DNA from: Gordionus sp. m RMFG-2023
Taxonomy: Eukaryota > Nematomorpha > Gordioida > Chordodea > Parachordodidae
Reading direction: 5' to 3'
DNA length: 64,000 bases
Assembly: GCF_954871325.1 (NCBI RefSeq)
Contig: NC_088777.1
Span: 41,827,366 to 41,891,365 of the forward strand
The notes under the pieces were generated by a model that saw only the letters and a list, made by a program, of their open reading frames with translations, was not told where the DNA came from and searched no databases. Shown in pieces: positions 1-10,475 of this stretch. The position numbers and the translations under genes are program-made. Numbering within the stretch: position 1 is the stretch's first letter; each line of letters begins with the position of its first letter.

Positions 1-77
1 TACTTCTTCAAAAAAATTATCATTTGCTTTTTGGGGAACTATGGAAAATCTCTTAATTATTAACAATAATTAAAAAC

Positions 78-208
78 CTTTCTAATCCATTCAATGAACT
101 CCTCCTTGTTCTGTTGACATTCGATGACCCTAGGTTTAGGAAATATTTTACTGGCCAAAACTCTTTCGTCCTTAAGGGCAGATAGACAACGAGCAAACAC
201 TGCTTCGC
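78..208 (-). CDS. Pgd: Pgd exon 9 (last exon inside the window)
   Basis: Encodes [21 protein letters not shown] through FIEWIRK and ends at AAG|GTTTTT. The open frame runs a few codons further, but those codons do not resemble the family, so the donor is preferred. The C-terminal substrate- and cofactor-binding tail lies outside the window. Confidence 0.9.
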
Positions 209-3200
209 CTATACAATGTATATAAACAATATGAAAATATCTGATACATAAATAATTCATTTAAAAAATATAACATAACCAGTGCTGTAAAGTAATGTCA
301 ATAAAAATACAGCTTTAATCAAATTTATAGGGAAAATAACATCATTCGTTTTTCTCTCTGGAAAGTATAGATATTATTGACTATTTTTTTATGTTTAAAA
401 AAAATCGAAAGCATAAAACATTATTATTATAATCATTACTTTTTAGTGTGTTGGAATTTTGAAAAATAAAAGATATAAAGGTTTTCAATGATAAAAAGTT
501 AAGTGGTGCCGGTAAAATTATAGGTATGAAACTTAATTGTAATATAAAAAAAATGAGGAAAGTGTTGTATTAAAAAGAACGGAAATAGAAAAATTCAGAA
601 ATTTGGAAAAAGAAATGATTAAAAAGGTGTATGAGACTATAATATTTAATAAGTTTGAAGGAAATTTAATGGGTCAAATAAGAATCAGGAAAAATGAAAT
701 CGGCCAATATAGCTTTGTGTCTGTTACCAGGCATTGGGTTATGTATTGGATGATGCGTTGAAAGCGTCCTCATGCTTTCTATAAGTTGATTTTCTAGTTA
801 AGATATATCCGTCTCCGAATATGGCTAAAAAGCAAAAATTTAAAATGTAGGAGTTGAAAAATGAGGAAGAGAATAGAAACATTTTTAGGATCGTTAAGAA
901 GGCAAAAGAGATATAGGATGTAATGTGTGTGATGTGTTTAAAATATCGTAATTGATAGTAGCAAAATCAAAAAGGTTTGGAAGTCGTATATGGAAAAGTT
1001 ATTGAATGAGGAGAAAAAATTATAGAATGATGTGAAATGTGCAAGTGGAAGGGCCTGGTTATATATTTGCTAAAGTGAAATTAGCTTTAAAAAAGATAAA
1101 GAAAGATAAGGATGAGGGCTATGAGTAGTGACAGGAATGTTTGAGCTGAAGATTTGGGGATCGAGTGGCTTACCTATGTATGCAAATTGAATATTTTTGA
1201 ATGGACTTTACCTGATGACTGGTGGAAAAGCGGGATACTCCCGATATAAGAAGGAAAGGTTAATCTTCTAGACAGTCGTTCATAGAGAGCAATTAAACTT
1301 TGGAAAGAGGCAATGAAGGTCATTAAGGGTTAGAAAAAATTAGGAACCAATGAAATTGAATGACATGCAGTTCGGCTTTTCAATTGAAAAGAGCACCACA
1401 GAGGCTAATTATGAAATGAGGCAACTGCAGGAAAGATAGTAAGTGTTAAATATAAAACCACCCATTTATAGTAGGTACGTGACTTTAGTACATCAAAGCT
1501 GTGTTGAGTGCTAAACGTTCTTGTTTATCTGATACGAAAAACATGTTTGTTAAAAATGGTTAGAAAATATATTATAATAATTATATTTAATCTTGTACAT
1601 TTAAAATTTTTATATTTTGTTGAAATACCTTTCTTTCTTTACAGTTATAATATATCTTTATTATCCTTTTTTTGCATAATTGGAAAAAAGGAATATCAGT
1701 ATTTGACATGCCATTTTATTTTTTGTATAACTAATAGCATAATAACACGTTTTTTTTATAAAGTAACGAGTAAGGTAACGAAAAGAAGTTATATTTTTGG
1801 GAAGGAATGGAAAAAAAACGTTGTTACGTTTTTAAAGTAACCATTACAGCATTAATATAACAAACAATATTATTCAAAAGGAAAGTAAATTAGAAGAAAT
1901 TTTATAAATATGTCTTGATCTGCTATTAAAAAAAATATGGTGGCAGAAATAATTTTTAAATATAATTTTATACTATGTAGAGCAATGATTTAACCTATAA
2001 GGGTAACGGGCACACCTTCGTTTAAAGCACTGATGATAGTCCATTTGCCCGTACCTTTCTAAATTTTGATTTCGTATTTATATTTTTTATTAAAAATATA
2101 ATCTAGTTTATGCACATTGAGAATATGTTTTTTTTAAAAAAAATATCAATTTCTCAATTTTGCAAATGGCCAATCGTCAAGAATTTACCAAACATTATTA
2201 TAACAATTATGCCAATATTTCATGATTATGGTTATTTTTTTTTAACCTGTCCTGCAGAATCCCTGATTTTGTCAATCAAACATGTTCCGTTTTTGTCTTT
2301 GAAGTTAATGATTTGGTAAGTGATTTCGATTAAGTAAGAATCTAATTCGGTCTTATTCCATTTCTCGAAGACCTGTAACAAAAATAAATTCCAAATAGCG
2401 CTGCATTTTAAAAATGGATATTCACTAATTGTTAAAAAGAGAAAATATTTTAGATACTCTCAAATTAAATAGGAGTTATGAGCTGGCTGTAGGCTCTTCT
2501 TAGCAACGGCACCCATTGGATATAATTTAATGTATTGTATATATATATAAGTGGCTTAATTATTTTAGGTTTCTAATCCCATTATGAAAATATTATTTTG
2601 AAAAAAAATGCAAATGAGAAGGATATCTTTAGAAAACCTTGTTTGAAACAGGTTAATATAATTTCTAACCGTTCAATTACCTCTTTTACACTTTTGGAAT
2701 AAAGGTTGTGTTCTATGTACGGTTCAGATATTGCATAGAAATTTTTGACCCGGACCTCTTCATTAAATAGCTTAATCATCCAATTTGCAATATGAGAAGG
2801 AAATAATGAAATATGGAAATTTAAATTTGGTATATTTCACAAACCTGACCTATTTCTTCGTTACTAAGCTTGAGAAATTGTTTCATCATCCAATAGGATT
2901 CCGATATTAATTGCATGTCTCCGTATTCTATCCCGTTGTGAACCATTTTTACAAAGTGACCGGCTCCGTCATTTCCTAACTTTTATTACAATCATTTTTT
3001 AAAAATTCGTTTGATCAGTATAGTAAAGCAGCCTAGCCACAAAAAGAGGTTTAATTTAGGGTCGAACCTTGCTGTATTAAAACCGTTTAATTAACTAATT
3101 CCAGCTTTTAGAGTAGTTCTTTTTGAGTTTTAGAAGTCTTTTCATTTTAAAAAGGTTATAATCCCTGGGTAAAAGGGCCAGTTTTCCCTATGGATCTCTA

Positions 3201-6200
3201 AAGCTTAAGCGGAAAAAAAGGATCGGTTAGATAATTATGTAACTCTAATAAATTTCTCGCAATAAAATCATATGGCCTTAAAAAATTTTAGCGTTGATAT
3301 TCAGCTTAAACACTAGAGTAATACAAAGATATAAAAAAATTATTACAAATGAAAGTACAGATATTTAAACATCTGAACTGCTTTCTTCAATAATATCTTA
3401 AATGCATCTAAACGATATTTCTGAAAAGTTTTGTGTATTTTTAATTAGATAGTTTTTGATAAAAAACTTTTTTTTTACCGAGACTAAACCAACTTTTAAA
3501 CTACAAAAAAAGAATCGATTTGTATAGTAAATAATATGCTAAATGTAGATGACCATTCAACATAAAAAAGTTAAATTTTTTTACACGTATAATTAATTTT
3601 AAGGTTACCTTAATAATTTAAATATACCAGTGAGATATACCAGTTTAAAATAGGGGTTTAGATAAGCCACACCTTATCACTAACAAAATTATTTTGACTT
3701 AACCATTTTCGAGGGGTAAAACAATTTTTAATTTTATAATGGTTACCCAATCACAACACGGTTCTCCGTCGACTTGAGCCGAAATGCTCTGCATGATTTT
3801 CTTAATGTGGGGCCTTTACGTTTAATTTAAAAAAAATTATATAAAATAAAACTTGGATCAAATAATTGATAATTCTCTCAACATCTGCAATGTCACTAAT
3901 ATCCTTATCTCAACCGAAACCCCTTTCTGCCCAAATGCCATTAATTATAAAATCGAAATGTTCTATGCATCAACCATCTCCCTCTTCTATATTGAACAAA
4001 ACATAACTAATTACGTTAACATTTTGCGAAGATTTTACTGTTATATAATATAAAAAATATTTTTTTTTATCAGATTAATCATTTTTTTGCAAATTGTGAA
4101 AATGGTTGAAAAACATAGTAATAATTAAGAATATATTTTGAAAAAATCAATTGTATTTCTATTATGCCTCGAAAAATAGAGGAAGAGACTACACTTGGTG
4201 ATAAGAAGAAATTATAATTTTAAAAATTAATTATTCCTAATGTATATTTTATTGCAATAAGTTAACTACAAAACAACTATATATATTGTGAAACCAGGCA
4301 TCCGGATTGCCTCCAGGCATCAAGGAAGGCCCGTATCTGGCACCGTCTTCACCTCCACTTACACCCATACCTACATAAAGTATACCTTTTTCTTTCAGGG
4401 CTTGCACACGTCTCTTAGAAATATTAAGAGAAGAAAATATAATTTATTCGATAAGGATAAATTTAATTTATTTAATAATATGTAAGTCATATTGAGATAT
4501 GGAATTCATGGGAATTCCGACATTTATATTTTAATCATTTATTAAAGGAGATTTTTAAATTTAAAAAAAAAATCGGATTTGACCGGAAATATATTCCAGC
4601 ATGTGTAGAGTACCTACAAATAAATAAATATAAATTAAGAGTGCGCCGGTTCATGGAAAAACTATCTCAAATTCAGTGTGGGTTACTCCAGACATAGCTT
4701 TAAAACATTTCCGGTCATATCAGATTTTTAAAATCAAAAAATTCGTAAATAATTTTAATTTGAAAGATTTCGAATCCTCGTGGATTGCATATCCCTATAC
4801 GAAATGTACAACACTTGGACCCAGTACATTATATAATTCATTAGGTTTATAAGAAATCAATTTAAAAAATCGGAGTCTTATGGTCAGGCATGGGTAAAAA
4901 AAAAATGTAACGAAGAGCCAGTGGCGTAGCTACGGGGGTGGTTTTCGGGTTTGGACCCCTCCCAGAGCAAAATTTTTTTTGAGAATATACGTTCAAAAGA
5001 CTTAAAAGTGATTTTATATGAATTATATTTTTCTGGTTTTGATGTTTGTGGAAGGATATTATATTACTATTGAAATTATTCTGGATAGTATTATTATAAA
5101 GTCATTGAGAATAATCTACTAAATTATAATAACATATTATTGATGCATTTAAAAAATATATTTATTATATATTATCGAAGATATGGTTATGATTTGTAAG
5201 ATAAACCCGGCCGAAGGCCCGTTAAAGGGGTCTGGGGGCGAAGCCCCCAGCTTTTATATGTATGGACCCCCTCTAAGGAAAATTCCTAGCTACCCACTGC
5301 GAAGAGCTATGTAAGCTTTGTTATATTTCAATTAATAACGTAAAGTTTGTTTTTGGTATATAAATTTTAGCCTTTTTTCAAAATCTTTTTATTAAAGCTG
5401 CTATAATTTTTTTTTTTGAATTTCTTTCAGTGGCTTTAATTTGGAGAACATGATTAGTCGATTTTAATTTACTTGCATCAACTTCTTCCTTACTCTGTTT
5501 GAGTTTTGGAATCCAATTATATTCAAAATCGAAATATGGGTGGAAATGGCTGCGATTATTAGAGATCTGCAAAGTTAGGCCAGGCCCAAACCGGCTTTGG
5601 GCCGGGTTCGGGCCTAATTATATTTAAAATAATCGGGTTGGGACCGGGCCGGGCCTAATATTTTTAAAAAAAATTAGAGCCGGGTCGGGTCGGACCTTGG
5701 AATTTTTTTTAAATATATCTAAATTTATCAATTTTATATTGAATTTTTTATGTAAGATAATAATATTTGATTTTATTTATTGAAACTAAACGACATATAA
5801 CATATGTCTTTTATTTTGAGTAATTATAAAAATTAATTTCTATATTTAAATAAATTTGGGCGGGGCTGGCAAAACTTTTTTTAAAAAAATTTCGGGCCGG
5901 GCTTGGAAAATTAGGCCCGATGCAGATCACTAGCTATTATAAATTCATCATAAATTGCTGTAAATTTTTAAAATGATTATTTATATGAAGGAGGAAATTC
6001 TTAATCATTTTCAAAAAAAATATTGAATTAAAATAGTTAAAAAAATGGATTAATTGATATTCATTATTTTAATAGGGTTTTAAAAAAAAATTTTTTAATG
6101 GGCTTGGGCCTAAAATTATTAAATATAAATTTAGATTGTTTAAAACAGTTGCTAATTTAATAAAATCTTGCCTTTTTTCTTCTAATAATAATAAATTTCA

Positions 6201-7894
6201 GTATTGTAAACAAAATGATTGCCTAAATATATTTAAATATGGTTAATTTTCATTCAATAAAAAAAATTAAATTTTTGTATAAGCTTGGGAAATTTTTGTG
6301 AAACTTATTATGGGCTTGGGAATTTTTTTAACATTAAATATGGGCCAGGCTTTGGCCAAAAAATTTTTTTTACTGCGGGCCTGGGCCGGGCTTGATCAAA
6401 AAAATAAGGCCCATGAAGGTCTCTGATCACTAAGCAGTGCCATATAAAAATATTCATACTTTCTTGAAGAGGAAAGTAAAGAATTAATATATTATTGTGA
6501 GAGTTTAAGAAATCTGTACAACAAAAAAATACATTTCTCCTTCCTTCTCTATTTTGCAAAAAAATATATTATAAAAGTGGTTGCATATCTAATTTTATTG
6601 TAATTTAATTATGCAACAATTAGCTTTTAATTTTTAAATAACAGTAATTGAAACCATTACCTACCTCATTTCTCTCTATATAATGGTTACTTAAAAATTA
6701 TGTCTCTTCTCTAAGTAATGCTAGCTCTAAACATATAATTACTAAATATTATTTATACTACCAACAAAAACTATTTAATAATTAATAAAGAATAATCACA
6801 ATCAAAATATTATAAAATAAATAATTGTATTACAGTGGTGTCATCATATTCAGAATTTCCTCCATCTATTATAATGTCACCTTTATGCATAGCTGGTGCC
6901 TATATAGTAATTTAAAATTTTGTTAAATTATAATTAATGTTAGCCATATTTTCATGTTAACATCAGGTATATAATAACAATAAAATCAAATAATGATAAT
7001 CTAAATAACTATTAAAAAGAAAATATTCATTTAAAAATAATAAAGTTTTTATAATATGATGGTTACATGGGCATATTCAGGAATTTTTTAAAGGGGGGGG
7101 GGGGGGGGGTGGAGCTATTAAATGAGTTTTCCTCCATAAATTTTATTGGAGACCTTTAGGTCCACTTATTATTGGCCTTTGGATTTTTTATAAAAATAAT
7201 TTATGGTTTTCACTTTTTTAAATAAAAAAATTTTTTTCTAAAAATTCTGAATTATGGCAATTAAACTTTTAATTATTTATTTCAAATTTATCTTTACAGT
7301 GATATATTGTATTTTATTTTAGGAGAGGGAGAGGTATAAGGGGAATTATTTATTAAATTTGCAATCGGGGAGGGGGGTACCCCATTTGATTATTTACCTA
7401 GGTGGTTATTATATTAAACATTTACCAATATATTGATGAAATCATCTACAGCACTTCCAGCTTTAACCATAATCCATGCTATTTTGGGGGTTTTAAGTTT
7501 AGATAAAAACTCTTCAATAGAATGAGAGCCTATGACATTGGTTCCCTTGGCTTCATTGTTCAAAAACCTATCCACTTTTTGCACTGTTCTATTAAATACA
7601 CACACTTTAAAACCATGATCATTCATATTAAGGACAATATTTTGCCCCATGACAGCCAATCCTACCAGACCGATATCTGCTAATCTGTCAAATTAACAAT
7701 TATAAATAAAATAATATTCAATAAGTTCAGGGTCAATAGGTCCAAGTTAATTTACAAACAAAACAAAATTGGTTAAGCTTTTTTAAAAAATATACTAAAC
7801 AAAAAAATGCTTTTTAAAATAAATAATATTTTATCTCATGCTATATAATAAGGGTTCCGATAATAAGATATAAGAAAACTTACCCTTGTGACAT
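78..7894 (-). CDS. Pgd: 6-phosphogluconate dehydrogenase, decarboxylating (nine exons, 3' end beyond window)
   Basis: Cytosolic enzyme of the oxidative pentose phosphate pathway; it oxidises and decarboxylates 6-phosphogluconate to ribulose 5-phosphate and makes NADPH. Exons in gene order: 7894-7884, 7684-7426, 6899-6834, 4413-4295, 3813-3747, 2979-2845, 2372-2247, 2058-1995, 208-78. All have AG/GT borders, and the phases join without a break into 978 nt (326 codons). The NADP-binding loop ([11 protein letters not shown], then FNRT) is at the N terminus, followed by [11 protein letters not shown] and the signature [18 protein letters not shown]. The catalytic segment [19 protein letters not shown] carries the Lys, Asn and Glu expected for the family; KGTGKWT and GEAVFARC follow. 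The family is usually about 480 residues, so roughly a third lies left of position 78. WLGND replaces the usual WVGDE. Codon use looks functional and no break was seen. Identity is secure; the first exon is the least certain part. Confidence 0.95.
760..1440 (+). mobile_element. Decayed RTE-like LINE reverse-transcriptase fragment
   Basis: In order on the plus strand: a stretch like the linker before the reverse transcriptase ([11 protein letters not shown] near 870), [14 protein letters not shown] at 972-1013, [13 protein letters not shown] from 1144, [13 protein letters not shown], and [18 protein letters not shown] from 1365. These fit the well-known non-LTR family with VWERV..MQFGF..GTTDAIF..RQLQEK. 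The pieces lie in more than one frame and several stops intervene, so it is an old 5'- and 3'-truncated copy. It sits in the Pgd intron between exons 9 and 8, antisense to the gene. Confidence 0.75.
1995..2058 (-). CDS. Pgd: Pgd exon 8
   Basis: Encodes [21 protein letters not shown] and ends with one base of the Gly codon that exon 9 completes. Acceptor ATTTAG, donor ATAG|GTTAAA. Confidence 0.94.
2247..2372 (-). CDS. Pgd: Pgd exon 7
   Basis: Encodes [18 protein letters not shown] and [11 protein letters not shown]. 42 codons, phase 0 at both ends; acceptor TTACAG, donor CAG|GTTAAA. Confidence 0.94.
2845..2979 (-). CDS. Pgd: Pgd exon 6: catalytic segment
   Basis: Starts after AAAAG and encodes [19 protein letters not shown], which carries the catalytic Lys and substrate-binding Asn and Glu, then [16 protein letters not shown]. 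Choosing the AG four bases upstream of the more obvious TTAG keeps the frame and the conserved spacing. Confidence 0.92.
3747..3813 (-). CDS. Pgd: Pgd exon 5
   Basis: A 67-nt exon whose first base completes the split Trp. Encodes [22 protein letters not shown] and ends on a codon boundary at GTAACC. Confidence 0.92.
4295..4413 (-). CDS. Pgd: Pgd exon 4: substrate-binding signature
   Basis: Encodes [15 protein letters not shown], then [18 protein letters not shown] and NPDAW. It ends inside the Trp codon (TG|GTTTCA), which exon 5 completes. Confidence 0.95.
4919..5299. mobile_element. hAT-type MITE with CAGTGGCGTAGC ends and perfect 8-bp TSD
   Basis: Starts CAGTGGCGTAGCTACGGGG and ends with the imperfect inverse GCTACCCACTG. 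It is flanked by CGAAGAGC at 4911-4918 and 5300-5307. The interior has a short hairpin (GGGGGCGAAGCCCCC) and a GGCCGAAGGCC word. No coding capacity, so it is non-autonomous. It lies in the Pgd intron between exons 4 and 3. Related interior pieces recur near 9430-9520, 45375-45475 and 47040-47130. Confidence 0.85.
5560..5932. mobile_element. hAT-type MITE with TAGAGATCTGCA ends and GGGCCGGGC words
   Basis: Ends are TAGAGATCTGCA and TGCAGATCACTA (inverted). The flanking 8-mers, GCGATTAT and GCTATTAT, match 7/8. Both terminal thirds are packed with GGCCCGG/CCGGGCC words, and the AT-rich centre holds an ACATATGT palindrome. The copy at 43665-44077 is the same subfamily in the opposite orientation. 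Lies in the Pgd intron between exons 4 and 3. Confidence 0.82.
6095..6432. repeat. Left-truncated relative of the GGGCCGGGC-word MITE
   Basis: Has the words GGGCTTGGGCCT and GGGCCTGGGCCGGGC and a right end GGTCTCTGATCACTA like that of the element at 5560-5932. No matching left end or TSD was found. Confidence 0.55.
6834..6899 (-). CDS. Pgd: Pgd exon 3
   Basis: A 66-nt phase-0 exon encoding [16 protein letters not shown], the conserved end of the Rossmann fold. Acceptor TATATAG, donor ACT|GTAATA. Confidence 0.93.
7066..7400. repeat. Dispersed repeat with a long poly-G tract, shared with 20190-20510
   Basis: The stretch around 7130-7200 (CCATAAATTTTATT, then GTCCACTTATTATTGGCCTTTGG) matches the reverse complement of 20400-20480. 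A G-run near 7098 and GGGGAGGGGGG near 7365 bracket it. The better-preserved end at 20505 reads CGCCAGTG, a hAT-like terminus. It lies between Pgd exons 3 and 2. Confidence 0.5.
7426..7684 (-). CDS. Pgd: Pgd exon 2: NADP-binding Rossmann region
   Basis: Acceptor TTGACAG, donor TTG|GTAAAT. Encodes [28 protein letters not shown] and [14 protein letters not shown]. One leading base completes a codon with exon 1, and the exon ends on a codon boundary. Confidence 0.95.
7884..7894 (-). CDS. Pgd: Pgd exon 1: 11-nt coding start exon
   Basis: ATG TCA CAA GG followed by a strong GTAAGT donor. The two trailing bases fit the one-base phase of the next exon and give [12 protein letters not shown], a normal N terminus for this family. 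Any 5' UTR lies at higher coordinates and cannot be delimited. Chosen because no other start in range gives both the phase and a family-like N terminus. Confidence 0.72.
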
Positions 7895-8159
7895 ATCTTA
7901 TATAGGTAGGCTGGTAAGGTGATAATTAAATAATATTATTAACCACCTTGAGGAAAAGCAGCATATAGAAAATTAAGAATTTATATTATATAAAAAAAGT
8001 AATATAGGTAATTTTAAAATTTTCGATACTATAAAGTATGTCATATTTATACTTTTAGATAAAAATCTATTTATTATAAACAACTAAGGATAAGTATTAC
8101 ATATAAACAATGATTTATTAATTTGCATATATTTATTCAAAATATATATAAAAATTTTT

Positions 8160-8560
8160 GTTTGATTGTTAATAAATTAATAATTGATTGATATTATAAT
8201 TTATAAATTTATAATTATATAATTAAAAATGAAATTAAAAAGATAAACAAATTCAAAAATTTTAAAAACTTTTTATTCACTCCAGTAGTGACTTCTACTA
8301 ACGGGCATTTTTCGCCTTCAACATCTTTGTTTTTAAAAAATCTTGCTAATAAAATACGACTTTTCACAAATGAACCAAGAGAATTCCTTTTTATTCGACA
8401 AAAAATTCAAATAGAAATTTTTAGACACAATTATGGTTCCTTTTTGGGGACTCAATTATAGAATTTTATTTTTAATTATATAATTATAAATTTATAAATT
8501 ATAATATTTTTAATTAGGTTTTATAATTGATTGATTGTGTATCTAATCTAAATATTAGAA
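8160..8560. repeat. Long AT-rich inverted repeat (hairpin element)
   Basis: The arm around 8160-8245 and the arm around 8465-8550 are inverted copies. The core is a long, nearly pure AT palindromic stretch, with TTGATTGAT outside it on both arms. The loop of about 220 bp (CCAGTAGTGACTTCTACTAACG) is less AT-rich. No coding capacity. It lies about 270 bp upstream of the Pgd start. Confidence 0.6.
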
Positions 8561-9429
8561 TAACAAAAATAAATTCAAAAATAAATTATACATCATATGT
8601 TAGATCATGTTTAATGCCCACCATTGAAATTTACAGGAATCCTATCATATGTTCGCAATTATAGTTGCGGGAAGATTGGTAAATAAAAAATTTATAAGGA
8701 TAATGATAACATTCAAATAAAATTCTAAAAATATAGACATATATTTTTAACCTATTCTTTCTTTTTTATATAATTCCATATTGTTGAACTTATATATTTC
8801 ATTTTTTAAAAATAAATATGTTAGAAGTATTTTCTAATTATGTAAATTTATGAATATTTTGTAGTTACGATACTAAACTTTTCTTGAGAGCTAATAAATT
8901 GAGATATAATTAGAGAAATCATATTTGTTTAGGTTAGATTCTTTTAAATTCCTTTTTTTTGTTTGGCTAAAATCTTAATTCTGATCTTTAAAAAATCAAG
9001 ATTTTAATAACACTACCCAAGCCTTCTTTTTTTTATTATTTATTAATTCTGGTTACATTAAAATTTCTATTAATGTCTACTAAGCTCAATGCCTAGATTT
9101 TTTCTGAATTTTAAATCAAACATTTTTATGAACAGTGATATTTTTTAGGAATTAAATAATTTCCAAAGTAAAAAATAAATGCAAGCAAATTTTATGATTT
9201 TAGTTCATGGTTAGCAAAACTCTTTCACATTCATTTTATTTATAATTTCTATTTAGAAAAGTCTTTAAAAAAATTATCCTCTTTTTTTCTCACCAACATG
9301 TAAAACATTGGTACTTTATTTCCTTTGATATATAAAGTAAGGTCACTTTACATTTTCATGAGATTGAACAACAATTTTAAATAATTTTGTTTTTCTTATT
9401 ATTTTTAGAAATAACACCAAAATGAAATG

Positions 9430-9520
9430 TGATATATTTTTGGGGGCTTCTCCCCCAAACCCCTTTTACCTGGCTTTCGGCCAGCTTTCCCCTGGCCTTT
9501 GGCCGGGTCTTATTTAGCTA
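9430..9520. repeat. Interior piece of the CAGTGGCGTAGC-type MITE
   Basis: Contains GGGGGCTTCTCCCCC and the words GGCTTTCGGCC and GGCCTTTGGCCGGGTC, resembling the interior of the element at 4919-5299 in inverse order. Neither end is present. Confidence 0.5.
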
Positions 9521-9828
9521 TTCTATTAAATTATATTTCTATTTTTAACTATTATTTACTAATTCGTGCTTATAGATAGGATATTACAAGCCTCTTTTTT
9601 ATTATTTCAAGTTAGGTATATTATATTTAATTAAGTTTTTTTAAATGTAAAGGTTTATTTATATGTAAAGTTGAAATAAAGTGTAATGTCATTTTTTTTA
9701 TAAAATTTGCTTTAAAAACTAGCCTCAGCTTAAATTCTCATACAATATAAGTAGAATATAATTTTTTTTATTGAAAATACTAATAGTAGTTTAAAATATT
9801 GACTAGAAAATAATTAAATTAACAAGTT

Positions 9829-10290
9829 TTTTTAAACTTCTTATCAAATACAAGATTTTTAATTATTTCGTTTGTCTTTGGAACCAAATCTCTGTGTATA
9901 TTTAACAGAGCTAACCCATTTAGCTGAGATTGAGTACTTCGTAAATATGTTTTCAACCTTCTCAAGTTGGAAAAAGTCTTTCCATTCGTACATGTTGTAA
10001 TAGGCAAACATGCAAGAATATAAAACAACTTCGAAATATTAGGAAATTGAGCCAAGGTTTCTTTGTTCATGTATATTTTCCGCCAAATCAATAACTTGAA
10101 CCAAATCTAAATTTGGTTTTTGTAAATTTCTACAAAGTAGTGAGCTAAAAATAATTTATTGATGCAACTAGCAGCAATGATAAACTCTGATTGATCAATT
10201 GAATTCAATAATGATATCGCTGCTAACGACACATTACTTTTTTTCATGCTCAGCCTTATTTATAAATTATCGTTTGATTTCAATCTCTTT
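9829..10290 (-). pseudogene. C-terminal fragment of a hAT transposase (TTF/ZMYM-like group)
   Basis: Minus-strand translation gives NSIDQSEFIIAASCINKLF, NLDLVQVIDLAENI and, in another frame, NGKTFSNLRRLKTYLRSTQ then QLNGLALLNIHRDL. This fits the end of hAT transposases with the C-terminal dimerisation helix (usual form SFSTLRRLKTYLRNT..RLNGLALLNIHRD). The N-terminal zinc finger and the first catalytic Asp were not found nearby. It is a frame-broken remnant, unlike in sequence to the element at 15158-17457. Confidence 0.7.
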
Positions 10291-10369
10291 GACTAAATAT
10301 TTTTACATTTTATTAATATTTTTGAATAATATGTTGGAAAATTGATATTCAAATATTTGTAAAATTTTG

Positions 10370-10475
10370 ATTGGTGGGGGGGGGGGTCTGGGGGGTGGGG
10401 GTAAAATTTTTATTAGCTTAAAATGATATTTATGAAAATAGTCAAATTTGCGATGGGGGGGGGGGGAATTTCCCC
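10370..10475. repeat. Poly-G-flanked repeat piece
   Basis: Two G-runs bracket ATTAGCTTAAAATGATATTTA. The reverse complement of that stretch recurs next to the CATAGGCGTAGCC ends at 19535-19615 and, less exactly, at 44330-44430, so this is probably an end fragment of that element. ORFs across it encode only poly-proline. Confidence 0.45.

Noticed and set aside
2110-2319. Plus-strand ORF of 69 codons
   Set aside because: It is antisense to Pgd exon 7 and is a shadow of that exon.
2582-2779. Minus-strand ORF in a Pgd intron (65 codons)
   Set aside because: It lies between two exons that join in phase without it, and its sequence does not fit 6-phosphogluconate dehydrogenase.
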